From: Fibrobacter sp. UBA4297
Lineage (GTDB): Bacteria > Fibrobacterota > Fibrobacteria > Fibrobacterales > Fibrobacteraceae
NCBI RefSeq assembly: GCF_002394865.1
Contig: NZ_DGUZ01000010.1
Location: forward strand, 132,832-166,091
Direction: 5' to 3'
DNA length: 33,260 nucleotides
The notes beneath the pieces are model-generated. The model worked only from the letters and a program-made list of their open reading frames with translations. It had not been told where the DNA came from and ran no database searches. A program made the position numbers and the translations under genes. Of the stretch, positions 24,195-32,340 are shown piece by piece. The number at the start of each line of letters is the position of its first letter. Positions within the stretch are counted from its first letter, which is position 1.

Positions 24195-24407
24195 ATGCCC
24201 GATTTTGAAATCAATAACCAATCTCCGGCCGATAAGGTCGCCTCCTCGGAGCAAGCCTCTGCAGCTCCGTCCCAGACTCTTTCTTCCGCACGTATCAAGC
24301 GTATGCGCGGGTGGTTGGGCGTAAAAAGCTCGTCGTCGTTGGGCGGTTACGATGATGAAGGCGGTGGCGTTGTCTACGGCGAAGGGCATTCCGGCTGGAA
24401 TCGTTAA
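24195..24407 (+). CDS. Small hypothetical protein
   Basis: A 70-residue frame (starts MPDFEINNQSPADK) with a Ser/Ala-rich middle and a Gly-rich end (SSSSLGGYDDEGGGVVYGEG). It has no recognisable domain and no clear Shine-Dalgarno. Codon use looks coding and the frame stops just before a hairpin, which is the main support. It may be host flank rather than island. Confidence 0.4.
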   Translation: MPDFEINNQSPADKVASSEQASAAPSQTLSSARIKRMRGWLGVKSSSSLGGYDDEGGGVVYGEGHSGWNR

Positions 24408-24425
24408 GAACAGAGTATAAGAAAA

Positions 24426-24449
24426 ATCCCTCGGCAGGTGCCGGGGGAT
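24426..24449 (-). terminator. Terminator-like hairpin between convergent genes
   Basis: ATCCCTCGGCA (24426-24436), a GG loop and TGCCGGGGGAT (24439-24449) give an 11-bp stem with one G-U. On the minus strand a run of T residues follows the stem, so it suits transcription coming from ahcY; on the plus strand it sits 18 bp after the small ORF. Confidence 0.55.
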
Positions 24450-24470
24450 TGTCGTTAGAATTTGTAATGA

Positions 24471-24503
24471 GATTGCTTCGGGGGCTATTCGCCCCTTGCA
24501 ATG
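24471..24503. repeat. Dispersed palindromic repeat (GTCATTGC type)
   Basis: GATTGCTTC ... GCAATGAC flank an internal GGGGC/GCCCC stem. Its minus strand shares both ends with the repeat inside the DUF4391 gene at 7778-7804, so both belong to one dispersed family. Confidence 0.65.
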
Positions 24504-24512
24504 ACAAATCGC

Positions 24513-24549
24513 CCTGGATCCTATCGGTCGCCTTGCGGCTCCCTCCAGG
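24513..24549. repeat. Dispersed palindromic repeat (CCTGGATCC type)
   Basis: CCTGGA (24513-24518) and TCCAGG (24544-24549) bracket a GC-rich interior (TATCGGTCGCCTTGCGGCTC). This is the familiar intergenic repeat usually found next to GATGACA. It fills much of the gene-free stretch before ahcY. Confidence 0.6.
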
Positions 24550-24609
24550 ATGACACGCGGGGTGCGGCACTTGCCGTCTGCGATTCTGTCTACTTCCTAC
24601 TGTCTACTA

Positions 24610-26070
24610 TTAATAGCGATAATGATCAGCCTTGTACGGGCCTTCCACAGGCACGCCGATGTAGTCGGCCTGAGCCTGCGTGAGGCGGGTGAGGTGAACA
24701 CCGAGCTTTTCGAGGTGGAGGCGTGCGACCTTTTCGTCGAGGATCTTCGGGAGCGTATAGACGACGCCGCTTTCGTACTTGATGCCTGCGACAGTCTGCT
24801 TGCCCTGGGCGTTGAGCCAGAGGTCGATCTGAGCGATGGTCTGGTTCGTGAAGCTTGCACTCATCACGAAGCTCGGGTGACCGGTGGCGCAGCCGAGGTT
24901 CAGCAGGCGGCCCTCAGCGAGCACGAGGATGCTGTGGCCGTCGGGGAAAATCCATTCGTCGTACTGCGGCTTGATTTCGTTACGCTTGATGCCCGGAATC
25001 TTCTTGAGGCCGGCCATGTCGATTTCGTTGTCGAAGTGACCGATGTTACCCACGATGGCGCGGTGCTTCATCTTGCTCATCTGGGCGGCGCTGATGATGC
25101 CGGTGTTGCCGGTGGTGGTCACGAAGATGTCGGCGTAGCTCACGACTTCGTCAAGGGTCTTGACTTCGTAGCCTTCCATGGCGGCCTGGAGTGCGCAAAT
25201 CGGGTCGATTTCGGTGATGATCACGCGGGCGCCCTGACCGCGAAGCGACTGAGCGCAGCCCTTACCCACGTCGCCGTAGCCGCACACAACTGCAATCTTA
25301 CCTGCCATCATCACGTCGGTGGCGCGGTTGATGCCGTCGATGAGGGAGTGGCGGCAGCCGTAGAGGTTGTCGAACTTGGACTTCGTGACGGAATCGTTCA
25401 CGTTGATTGCCGGGAACTTGAGACGGCCGGCCTGGGCCATCTGGTACAAGCGATGCACGCCGGTAGTCGTTTCTTCGGAAACGCCGCGGAGAGCTTCGCG
25501 TGCGCGGGTCCACTGCTTCGGATCTTTCTCGAAAATCTTACGGCAGGTGGCGAGGAACACGCCCCATTCTTCGCTGTCGGTTGCAGGGTTGAATTCGGGC
25601 ACCTTGCCTGCGTCTTCGAATTCTGCACCGCAGGTCACGAGCATGGTGGCGTCGCCGCCGTCATCCACGATGAGGTCTGCGGTCTTGCCGTCGGGCCACA
25701 CGAGGGCGCGGGCGGTGTTTTCCCAGTATTCTTCGAGGGTTTCGCCCTTCCAGGCGAAAACAGGCACGCCCTGCGGATTGCTCACGCTGCCGTTCTTGCC
25801 AACCACGACGGCGGCTGCGGCGTTGTCCTGCGTACTGAAAATGTTGCAGGAGACCCAGCGCACGTCTGCACCGAGGTCCACGAGCGTTTCGATGAGGATG
25901 GCGGTCTGTACCGTCATGTGGAGGCTACCCATGATGCGGGCGCCTGCGAGCGGCTTCTTGCCTGCATATTCCTTGCGGAGAGCCATGAGGCCCGGCATTT
26001 CAGTTTCGGCGAGGTCGAGTTCCTTGCGGCCTTCGATCGCAAGGTTAATGTCCTTAATTTTGTATTCCAT
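24610..26070 (-). CDS. ahcY: Adenosylhomocysteinase (S-adenosylhomocysteine hydrolase)
   Basis: A cytosolic, NAD-dependent enzyme of 486 residues that splits S-adenosylhomocysteine into adenosine and homocysteine, relieving product inhibition of methyltransferases. Visible landmarks are SLHMTVQTAILIETL (His51), NVNDSVTKSKFDN (Lys230, Asp234), the Rossmann loop CGYGDVGKG (263-271) and the C-terminal signature ending DHYRY. Length fits the longer bacterial form. AAGGA precedes the ATG and a strong promoter lies about 100 bp upstream, leaving a leader of roughly 95 nt. It is a host housekeeping gene. Its position beside an R-M island is probably coincidental, though both concern SAM use. Confidence 0.96.
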   Translation of the reverse strand: MEYKIKDINLAIEGRKELDLAETEMPGLMALRKEYAGKKPLAGARIMGSLHMTVQTAILIETLVDLGADVRWVSCNIFSTQDNAAAAVVVGKNGSVSNPQGVPVFAWKGETLEEYWENTARALVWPDGKTADLIVDDGGDATMLVTCGAEFEDAGKVPEFNPATDSEEWGVFLATCRKIFEKDPKQWTRAREALRGVSEETTTGVHRLYQMAQAGRLKFPAINVNDSVTKSKFDNLYGCRHSLIDGINRATDVMMAGKIAVVCGYGDVGKGCAQSLRGQGARVIITEIDPICALQAAMEGYEVKTLDEVVSYADIFVTTTGNTGIISAAQMSKMKHRAIVGNIGHFDNEIDMAGLKKIPGIKRNEIKPQYDEWIFPDGHSILVLAEGRLLNLGCATGHPSFVMSASFTNQTIAQIDLWLNAQGKQTVAGIKYESGVVYTLPKILDEKVARLHLEKLGVHLTRLTQAQADYIGVPVEGPYKADHYRY

Positions 26071-26171
26071 AGTTTATTCCTTTGGGTGCGGTTTTCGCAG
26101 CCGCTTTTGGCGCACGGTTTTGGCGACTATTTCATAATTGCGTAGAACCGTACATTTCTTATTTATGCGTA

Positions 26172-26200
26172 AATATAGTTATATGCATAAATATAGTCAA
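26172..26200 (-). promoter_or_regulatory. ahcY promoter
   Basis: On the minus strand TTGACT (26195-26200), a 17-bp spacer and TATATT (26172-26177). The predicted start near 26165 leaves a leader of about 95 nt that contains a GCGG/CCGC hairpin; I could not match it to a known SAM or SAH riboswitch. Confidence 0.65.
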
Positions 26201-26256
26201 GCCGATAAATTGCACTAATGTGTCGCACGGTGTTCTCTAAAGGTTTTTAAGGACGT

Positions 26257-28071
26257 TTACTTCACAAACAGTATCCCTTCGATGCGGAGCGAACGCCCTT
26301 TTTCGGACCATTGTTCAGCGTGCAGTTTGTTGATGCTGAGCGTGACCCTGTCATTTACGATGGTCTTTAGTGAGTCCTGCATCAGTTCCTGCTTAGTGAT
26401 TCTGAAAGTGTAAGTCTTGTACTTTGAATCTTTCTCGTTGGCATCTTTATCGGATTTTGTGGAGTCTGCGCTGGATTTTTCGTTATCGAATAGCGATAGC
26501 CAAAAGACGAGGGTGTCGCCTTCGAACTTGATATCGTCCCTGTCGAAATCGAGGTCGAGGTTGATGGCTTCCTTTGCTCCCTTGGGGATGTCGACACTTT
26601 CGTTTTTGGGGTGATCGATGTCAGCTTCGAAGGATTCGAATTTTTCGGTGGTGTCTTCGTCGCAGCAATTGCTCTTTTCGAATGCTTCACGGTGCAAGCG
26701 TTTGATGTCGTTCAGGGACATTTCGCTTGTGGAAAAATGCGTGATGATGAATATGTTGCTTGATTCTTCGAGCGAAATCAATCGTGAAAGCACCCTTTGC
26801 GATTCGGAATCTTTGCTTTCCTTGAGTTTGAAAATAAAATTCTTGGTATCTTCTTCGTTCAGCGGGAACTTGCTGTAGCCTTGCGCGGCAAGCGCGTTCT
26901 CGATACTGCTTTTCCAGATGTGCGCATTTATGTTGGGTGCGCTAAACGGCGTCTGCGTGAGAACGAAAAACATGGCGCAGAAAACGATGGCGATGTATCG
27001 CAACTTGCGGCTGATTTTGTCAATGAGCAAAATGGCGATGATGGCGTAAAAATAAATGTTGAGTGCGATGGCGTAGATGTATTCGGTGTCGATGCCGAAT
27101 TTGTTTACCATGTTGCTTATGTCGATGGACATCAAGATGACAAGGGGGAGGCAAGCGGCAGGGGTTATTTTGATGAAGCGTTTTTCAAAGGACTGTTCGG
27201 CGGTGAGACGAACTGGGTACATGACGGTCACGAGCACGAGCATGTAAATCATGAAACCTATGACAAAGTAAGACGGCGTTTCGCCTGGCATGTTCCATAA
27301 GGCGATAAACTTGAGAATGTAAGCGTAGAAGAGGAGTGTGCCGATGGTGATGACCGGGATGAACAAGAAGCGGATGGTGCTTGATGCAAACTTGCTCAAG
27401 GTCGGGGTCTCTTCAAGACATTCCTCGATGGACGGAATTTTGGTGAAGAACAATATGGGGGCGACTACGCTTGCGCAGAAATAGAATATGTTGAGATAGG
27501 TGAATTCGCTGTCAAAGTCGGCGTCAAACAGTTGTTCGAAACCAAAGACAAAGCCCTCAATAGCGCCGAGCAAAATGGCCGAGACAAGTATAGCGACGAC
27601 AGCTGCCTTGAAGCTTTTCTGTAAAAAATTCCAGACTCCGTTTTCGTTACGCTCCTTCCAGAAAGGCGCAAAGAAAAATCCCAAGGATGCGGTTATATAG
27701 ATGAGGGTGATTGCGCTTCCGAAGTAGATGAGATAATCGCCGCTTTTGTCGAGTAGTGCAAATACTAGTGTTAAGGAAAGCACGAACCATGAGCCGCTCG
27801 CGATGGCTTGGGGCCGCCAGTCTGTGCTTTTCCGGGATTCCTGCACGAGCGATGTCGTGAGGGAGATGATTAATGCCGCAATGGGGTAGATGGCAAGCCA
27901 TGTAAAGCACTTGATGGCGTTATCGCCAAAGACCTTGTCAAATAGCGAAAACAAGTTCGTTTCGATGACGAGGGTGATGAATATGAGAAACGTAAACGCC
28001 GATGCGGTTGGAAAACGTTTGAACGCGCTCGTGATTTGACTCGGGTATTTCTTGATTGCGGCTAAGACCAT
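26257..28071 (-). CDS. DUF4153 family membrane protein (copy 2)
   Basis: An inner-membrane protein of 604 residues. About 11 hydrophobic helices occupy residues 20-390, followed by a soluble C-terminal domain of about 200 residues with an acidic Ser/Asp-rich stretch near 545-555. It starts MVLAAIKKYPSQITSAFKRFP, nearly the same as its neighbour, from which it is separated by 3 bp; the two are tandem paralogues in one operon. GGAG lies seven bases before the ATG. Function of DUF4153 is not established; a transport or envelope role is possible. A 50-bp gap separates its stop from the ahcY promoter region, and I see no strong terminator there. Confidence 0.8.
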   Translation of the reverse strand: MVLAAIKKYPSQITSAFKRFPTASAFTFLIFITLVIETNLFSLFDKVFGDNAIKCFTWLAIYPIAALIISLTTSLVQESRKSTDWRPQAIASGSWFVLSLTLVFALLDKSGDYLIYFGSAITLIYITASLGFFFAPFWKERNENGVWNFLQKSFKAAVVAILVSAILLGAIEGFVFGFEQLFDADFDSEFTYLNIFYFCASVVAPILFFTKIPSIEECLEETPTLSKFASSTIRFLFIPVITIGTLLFYAYILKFIALWNMPGETPSYFVIGFMIYMLVLVTVMYPVRLTAEQSFEKRFIKITPAACLPLVILMSIDISNMVNKFGIDTEYIYAIALNIYFYAIIAILLIDKISRKLRYIAIVFCAMFFVLTQTPFSAPNINAHIWKSSIENALAAQGYSKFPLNEEDTKNFIFKLKESKDSESQRVLSRLISLEESSNIFIITHFSTSEMSLNDIKRLHREAFEKSNCCDEDTTEKFESFEADIDHPKNESVDIPKGAKEAINLDLDFDRDDIKFEGDTLVFWLSLFDNEKSSADSTKSDKDANEKDSKYKTYTFRITKQELMQDSLKTIVNDRVTLSINKLHAEQWSEKGRSLRIEGILFVK

Positions 28072-28074
28072 GAT

Positions 28075-29790
28075 TTACTCCAGGAAAAGGATACCACGGA
28101 TACTAAAGTAATTGTGCTTGACTTTTTCTTCTTTCTTGTATAAAGTCAAGTCCAAATTCTCGACACCGATTTTGGCACCTTCGGTTTCGAGGAATTGCAC
28201 GTCCTTGCTTTCTAATGCTTGCCTGGTGACAAAGAAATTAAAGGTCTTGTCAAGCTTTTTAGGCTTGAGCTGGAAAAACAGCGTGTCGCCCTGAAACCTG
28301 TAATCTTCTTTATCGAATGTCTTGTAAAAGTGGTTTACTTGGGTTGCGTTTTTAGGAATTTCAAAGTAGCTGTTTTTGGAATTGTTTATGTAGGCGCTGA
28401 TAAGGAACTCGTTGACTTCTTCTGTTGTTGAAGATTTTCTGGAAATCAGGATGAGGGCATCTCCCTTGGGAATGTACTGTGCGAGTTCTTTGTCGTGTCT
28501 GGAATTGAGAATTATCAATCGTGAAGTGGCGATGTTTGTTTTGTGGTCGCTTTTATCTTGGACGCGTCTTGCGAATTCTGCAGTTTCGTCTTTACTTAGC
28601 GGGAAATTGGTGTAACCCAGTTCGGTAAGTGCGTCCTTGATGCTTCCCATCCAAATGCGGTGCGTGACGTTGATGGCGCTCAGCGGCCCGTTTGTGGCGA
28701 TAAAGAACATGCTGCAAAAAACGATGGCAATGTACTTGGATTTGCACCTGATTTTGTCTATGAGCAAAATGGCGATAATGATGTAATAGAAGACGTTGAC
28801 GGCTGCAATGTAATAGCGGTCTTCTGAAATCCCGTAATCGGAGATTCTGCGCATGATGCCGACGGACATCAAAATGACGAGGGGGATGCAGGCGGCGGGG
28901 AGAATTTTCAGGAGTTTACTTTCGAAGGATGGCTTTGATGTGGTGCGCTCGGGGAGCGTCATTGTCACCCGCAGAAGCATGAGCAACATGGATGCCGAAA
29001 CAAGGTAAGAAACCGTACCCTTGGGCATTTCCCACTGGACGATGATTTTTGCGATGTAAGCGTAAAGGAGGGTTATGTATAGTAATACAACGGGTAAAAA
29101 GATAAACCTGTTTATGCTTGTTTCGAATTTGCTCAAAACGGGTACTTTTTGTAGGCAATCGTCAATGTGGGGAATCTCGGAGAAAAACAAAATGGGGCAT
29201 ACCGTGCATGAACAAAAAATGGTGATGTACAAGAATATTTTTTCGTGGAGGTCGATATCGAAAAGATGATAAAACCCGAGCAGAAGCAAGTTGATGGCGG
29301 CACCCAATGCGTATGAAATGACAATGGCAATGATGGCTGATTTTATGCTCTTCGCTAAAAAATTCCAGAATCCATTTTCGTCTTTCTGCTTAAAGAACGG
29401 CGCAACAAAAATGCTCAAGAACGCGGTTGTGTAGATAAACAAATATGTCGATCCGACGTATGTCCGTCCGATATCGCTAGAGTCTTTCGGGAAGTAAAGG
29501 ACGAGAGCGATGGAAATGGCAAGCCAAAGGGCGCCTGCTACGATTTGCGGAATCTTGCTAAAGTTCTGCCGTGATTCCTGGACGAGCGAAACCGCGAGTG
29601 AAATGAGCATTGCCGCGATGGGGTAAATGAGCTGCCATTGCGCAAAGCGATTTGTAAGGGGTGAGTTAGAAATTTCAACGGCGTGTATAAAAGCGACGGT
29701 GGCAAAAATGGCAAACGCCACTGCTAGCGGGAACCTTTTAAAAGCGCTCGAGATTTGGCTCGGGTATTTTTTGATTGCTGTTAAGTCCAT
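28075..29790 (-). CDS. DUF4153 family membrane protein (copy 1)
   Basis: A 571-residue paralogue of the gene downstream, with the same layout: opening MDLTAIKKYPSQISSAFKRFP, about 11 transmembrane helices, the shared blocks KILPAACIPLVILMSVGI and IAILLIDKIRCKSKYIAIVF, and a soluble C-terminal domain. A strong GGAGG precedes the ATG. It leads a two-gene operon running leftwards. Clear divergence from copy 2 (especially in the C-terminal domain, and lacking its acidic linker) shows that the duplication is old and that the two copies may have separate roles. Confidence 0.8.
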   Translation of the reverse strand: MDLTAIKKYPSQISSAFKRFPLAVAFAIFATVAFIHAVEISNSPLTNRFAQWQLIYPIAAMLISLAVSLVQESRQNFSKIPQIVAGALWLAISIALVLYFPKDSSDIGRTYVGSTYLFIYTTAFLSIFVAPFFKQKDENGFWNFLAKSIKSAIIAIVISYALGAAINLLLLGFYHLFDIDLHEKIFLYITIFCSCTVCPILFFSEIPHIDDCLQKVPVLSKFETSINRFIFLPVVLLYITLLYAYIAKIIVQWEMPKGTVSYLVSASMLLMLLRVTMTLPERTTSKPSFESKLLKILPAACIPLVILMSVGIMRRISDYGISEDRYYIAAVNVFYYIIIAILLIDKIRCKSKYIAIVFCSMFFIATNGPLSAINVTHRIWMGSIKDALTELGYTNFPLSKDETAEFARRVQDKSDHKTNIATSRLIILNSRHDKELAQYIPKGDALILISRKSSTTEEVNEFLISAYINNSKNSYFEIPKNATQVNHFYKTFDKEDYRFQGDTLFFQLKPKKLDKTFNFFVTRQALESKDVQFLETEGAKIGVENLDLTLYKKEEKVKHNYFSIRGILFLE

Positions 29791-29838
29791 TTTCCCTCCA
29801 AGTTCTTTGTGTTGCCCGCGAATCCCGCGAACGTTGTC

Positions 29839-29860
29839 ATGCCCGCCACTGAGCGGGCAT
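29839..29860. repeat. Palindromic repeat between rarA and the DUF4153 pair
   Basis: ATGCCCGC (29839-29846), CACTGA loop, GCGGGCAT (29853-29860): a perfect 8-bp stem 6 bp beyond the rarA stop. There is no T-run on either side, so it looks more like a dispersed repeat than an intrinsic terminator, although it may stabilise mRNA ends. Confidence 0.55.
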
Positions 29861-29865
29861 CTCCC

Positions 29866-31161
29866 TTACTTCCCTTCGCGCTCGTTGCGTTCTTTCTTTA
29901 ACTGCTTCAACTGCGCGAGGCGTTCGCCGAGCGCCTTTTCGCGTCCATACGGCTTGGGTTCGTAAATCGTCGTGCCGACAAGTTGCGTGGGCAAGTGTTC
30001 CTGCGCGGAGTAGCCGCCTGGACTGTCGTGATCGTACTCGTAGCCGTTCCCGTAGCCGAGCTGCTTGCCGACGCGGGTGACGGAATTGCGGTAGGCTCGT
30101 GGCACGGGGAGCGTTCCCGTCTGTTTCACGATGGCGTCTGCCTTCATGCCTGCGAGTTCGAGGCTGTTGCTCTTGGGCGCGAGTGCCAAATAAACGGCGA
30201 GTTCGTCAAGTGCAATCAGGCCTTCGGGGATTCCCATGAAGTCGTACGCTTCGCGAGCGCTTGTCGCAAGCAGTAATGCGTTCGGGTCTGCTAGTCCCAC
30301 ATCTTCCATGCTCATGCGCATGAGGCGGCGCAAAATGAACCGCGGGTCTTCACCGCCCTGCAGCATTCTGTGGAGCCAGTAAAGCGCCGCATCCGGGTCC
30401 GAGCCGCGCACGGACTTGTGCAACGCCGAAATCAAGTTGTAATGCTCTTCGCCGCTCTTGTCGTAACGCAGTGGCTTCTTGTACTGGAATTCTTCGAGCA
30501 GTTTCTCGTCAATGACTTTGTTGTCGCCGAGGTTCTTGCCAATCCATTCGAGCTGGTTCAGCAAGAATCGTGCATCGCCTTCGGACTGTGCAATGAGCTT
30601 ATCTACAACGGCGTCTTCGACTTCGACATCCTTGAGCTGCAAACCTCGTGGGTGGTCCCGCAGTGCGCTGAAAATGAGCGTCCGCAAGTCTTCCTTGCTG
30701 AGAGGCGCAAACAAAATCAGCTGGCAGCGACTGAGCAAAGCCCCGTTCACCTCGAATCCTGGGTTTTCCGTGGTCGCGCCGATGAGCGTTACCGTCCCAT
30801 CTTCCACAGCGCCGAGGAGTGCGTCCTGTTGCCCCTTGTTAAAGCGATGGATTTCGTCGATGAAAAGGATCGTGTCCATGAACGCATGCTTCATCTGGCG
30901 TGCGTCCGCGAGAACTTCCTTGACCTCTTTCACGCCGCTTGCGACTGCCGAGAGTGCCACAAAACGCTTTTTGGTGTGCTGCTTGATGACGTGGGCGAGG
31001 CTTGTCTTTCCGCAACCCGGAGGTCCCCAGAAAATCATGCTGGGGATGGAGTCGTTTTCAAGACTCTTGCGCAACAAGCTCTGCTGTCCAAGAATCTTGT
31101 TTTGGCCGAGGAACTCGTCCAAGTTTTGCGGGCGGAGGCGTTCTGCTAAGGGGGCGTCCAT
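29866..31161 (-). CDS. rarA: Replication-associated recombination protein A (RarA/MgsA) AAA+ ATPase
   Basis: A 431-residue AAA+ ATPase related to clamp loaders and RuvB that acts at stalled or broken replication forks. The N-terminal PLAERLRPQNLDEFLGQ is diagnostic. Walker A is GPPGCGKT (46-53), Walker B LFIDEIHRFNK (DEIH at 102-105), sensor 1 GATTENP, then an arginine-finger region LLSRCQL. The C-terminal tetramerisation domain contains SALHKSVRGSDPDAALYWL and RAYRNS. Full length for the family. A thioesterase gene lies 28 bp upstream in the same direction, so the two are probably cotranscribed. No frame disruption is visible. Confidence 0.95.
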   Translation of the reverse strand: MDAPLAERLRPQNLDEFLGQNKILGQQSLLRKSLENDSIPSMIFWGPPGCGKTSLAHVIKQHTKKRFVALSAVASGVKEVKEVLADARQMKHAFMDTILFIDEIHRFNKGQQDALLGAVEDGTVTLIGATTENPGFEVNGALLSRCQLILFAPLSKEDLRTLIFSALRDHPRGLQLKDVEVEDAVVDKLIAQSEGDARFLLNQLEWIGKNLGDNKVIDEKLLEEFQYKKPLRYDKSGEEHYNLISALHKSVRGSDPDAALYWLHRMLQGGEDPRFILRRLMRMSMEDVGLADPNALLLATSAREAYDFMGIPEGLIALDELAVYLALAPKSNSLELAGMKADAIVKQTGTLPVPRAYRNSVTRVGKQLGYGNGYEYDHDSPGGYSAQEHLPTQLVGTTIYEPKPYGREKALGERLAQLKQLKKERNEREGK

Positions 31162-31189
31162 GGTCGTGCCTGAAATATTGCTCTATATA

Positions 31190-31603
31190 TTAATCGCTAA
31201 AAATCTTGTCTTCGACTTTCTTGATGCATTCGGGCTTGTCGCGAGTCGGGACTCCGCCCTTCGTGAATACGTGTACGGAATAACCGGTTGTGCAGAGTTC
31301 GCCGTTCAAAGTCACCTGGTAGAGGAATTTGTACTTGCAGCGGCCTTCGTGCACGAGCTTTGTTTCGACGTCGACAAAGTCACCAAAGCGGCACGGGCGC
31401 TTGTACTGTACGTTCAGTTCCAAAACCGGGCTTGCGAATCCTTCGCGTTCCACTTCGTCGTAGGGGGCGCCTACAGCTCGGAAAAAGTCCACGCGGGCCT
31501 GTTCAAACCAGATGGGGTAGGTGGCGTGGTGTACAACGCCCATGGCGTCAGTTTCTGCATAGCGGACTTGAATGCGGGTCTTGAAAGAAAAGTTGTTTTC
31601 CAT
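31190..31603 (-). CDS. 4HBT hotdog-fold acyl-CoA thioesterase (YbgC-like)
   Basis: A 137-residue cytoplasmic hotdog thioesterase. The YAETDAMGVVHHATYPIW block (Asp19 in the catalytic position) and FEQARVDFF match the 4-hydroxybenzoyl-CoA / YbgC family, as does the later LELNVQYKRPCRFGD strand pair. It should hydrolyse acyl-CoA thioesters; substrate length cannot be told. It precedes rarA by 28 bp and no tol-pal genes are present, so I do not give the ybgC symbol. Beyond its start lies a 435-bp gene-free region with the repeat array and the tRNA promoter. Confidence 0.88.
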   Translation of the reverse strand: MENNFSFKTRIQVRYAETDAMGVVHHATYPIWFEQARVDFFRAVGAPYDEVEREGFASPVLELNVQYKRPCRFGDFVDVETKLVHEGRCKYKFLYQVTLNGELCTTGYSVHVFTKGGVPTRDKPECIKKVEDKIFSD

Positions 31604-31660
31604 GTGTAATTATATAGGGGTGGGTATAAGTTCGGTTGTATAAAGTAGTTAATTAGAATT

Positions 31661-31840
31661 TAGTCATTGGTCAATAGTCATTAGTCAATAGTCATTAGTC
31701 AATAGTCGTTAGTCAGTAGTCAATGGTCGTTGGTCGATGGTTGCTAAAGCATTTTGATATAAACTCTTCTAATAACTAAAGACTTACTACTAATAACTAA
31801 ACAAAATATAGCTAATGACCAATAACTAATGACTAAAAAC
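31661..31840. repeat. Tandem and inverted TAGTCATTAGTCAAT repeat array
   Basis: From 31661 to about 31741 the unit TAGTCATTAGTCAA is repeated with small changes (roughly 7-bp sub-period AGTCATT/AGTCAAT). From about 31770 to 31837 the complementary form (CTAATGACCAATAACTAATG) appears, so the whole can fold into a long imperfect hairpin. It fills most of the gap between the thioesterase and the tRNA cluster. Confidence 0.7.
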
Positions 31841-31966
31841 TGCTAAAAATAGTGCTCATTTTTTCACTTAAAAATCTATCAACAATCAACTAACATTCTT
31901 TTCTCTAATTTGTTTACCCTTTTTTTGGAAAAATTCAATTTTTTTTTAGAAAAAACGCAATTCTTG

Positions 31967-31996
31967 TTGACAAGACCAGGTAAATCTTATTAAATT
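31967..31996 (+). promoter_or_regulatory. Promoter of the tRNA-tuf operon
   Basis: TTGACA (31967-31972) and TAAATT (31991-31996) with an 18-bp spacer, about 43 bp before the first tRNA. T-rich and A-rich tracts just upstream (31921-31960) could act as an UP-like element. Confidence 0.6.
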
Positions 31997-32038
31997 TGCC
32001 ACGCTTTAGTTCTTCAAGTGAACTGAAACAAAAAGAGT

Positions 32039-32111
32039 GCCAAAGTAGCTCAGCTGGTAGAGCAGCTGATTTGTAATCAGCCGGTCGTAGGTTCGATTCC
32101 TATCTTTGGCT
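32039..32111 (+). tRNA. tRNA-Thr (TGT)
   Basis: Acceptor GCCAAAG (32039-32045) pairs with CTTTGGC (32104-32110). The anticodon stem GCTGA/TCAGC encloses loop TTTGTAA with anticodon TGT (32072-32074). The T-loop is GGTTCGATTCC. It is 73 nt long and CCA is not encoded. Confidence 0.95.
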
Positions 32112-32120
32112 TTACATAAT

Positions 32121-32203
32121 GGGTCGTTGCCCGAGTGGTTAAAGGGGACGGACTGTAAATCCGTTGGCTTACGCCTACCGTGGTTCGAAACCACGACGGC
32201 CCA
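32121..32203 (+). tRNA. tRNA-Tyr (GTA)
   Basis: Class II tRNA with a long variable arm. Acceptor GGGTCGT (32121-32127) pairs with ACGGCCC (32196-32202). The anticodon stem ACGGA/TCCGT encloses CTGTAAA, anticodon GTA. The T arm is CGTGG-TTCGAAA-CCACG. CCA is not encoded. Confidence 0.95.
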
Positions 32204-32211
32204 CGACAATC

Positions 32212-32242
32212 AGCCCTACGGTGTCTAAGGCATCGTAGGGCT
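32212..32242 (+). other. Spacer hairpin between tRNA-Tyr and tRNA-Thr
   Basis: AGCCCTACG (32212-32220) pairs perfectly with CGTAGGGCT (32234-32242) around a 13-nt loop. It occupies the position where the Thr-Tyr-Gly-Thr-tufB order of other bacteria has tRNA-Gly. It has no cloverleaf. It could be an RNase processing signal or a tRNA remnant. Confidence 0.6.
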
Positions 32243-32245
32243 TAT

Positions 32246-32317
<72 letters not shown>

Positions 32318-32340
32318 CTCACTAAAATGGAGATAGAATA

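Noticed and set aside
24295..24570. Minus-strand ORF of 91 codons
   Set aside because: It reads through the dispersed repeats (CHPGGSRKATDRIQ is a repeat-derived translation) and has no independent support.
24550..26145. Long plus-strand open frame of 531 codons
   Set aside because: It is the antisense of ahcY, whose protein is unmistakable; the plus-strand translation is a His/Val/Glu-rich shadow with no domain.
31661..31840. CRISPR array
   Set aside because: Units are contiguous 7-14 bp repeats without unique spacers, partly inverted, and there are no cas genes.
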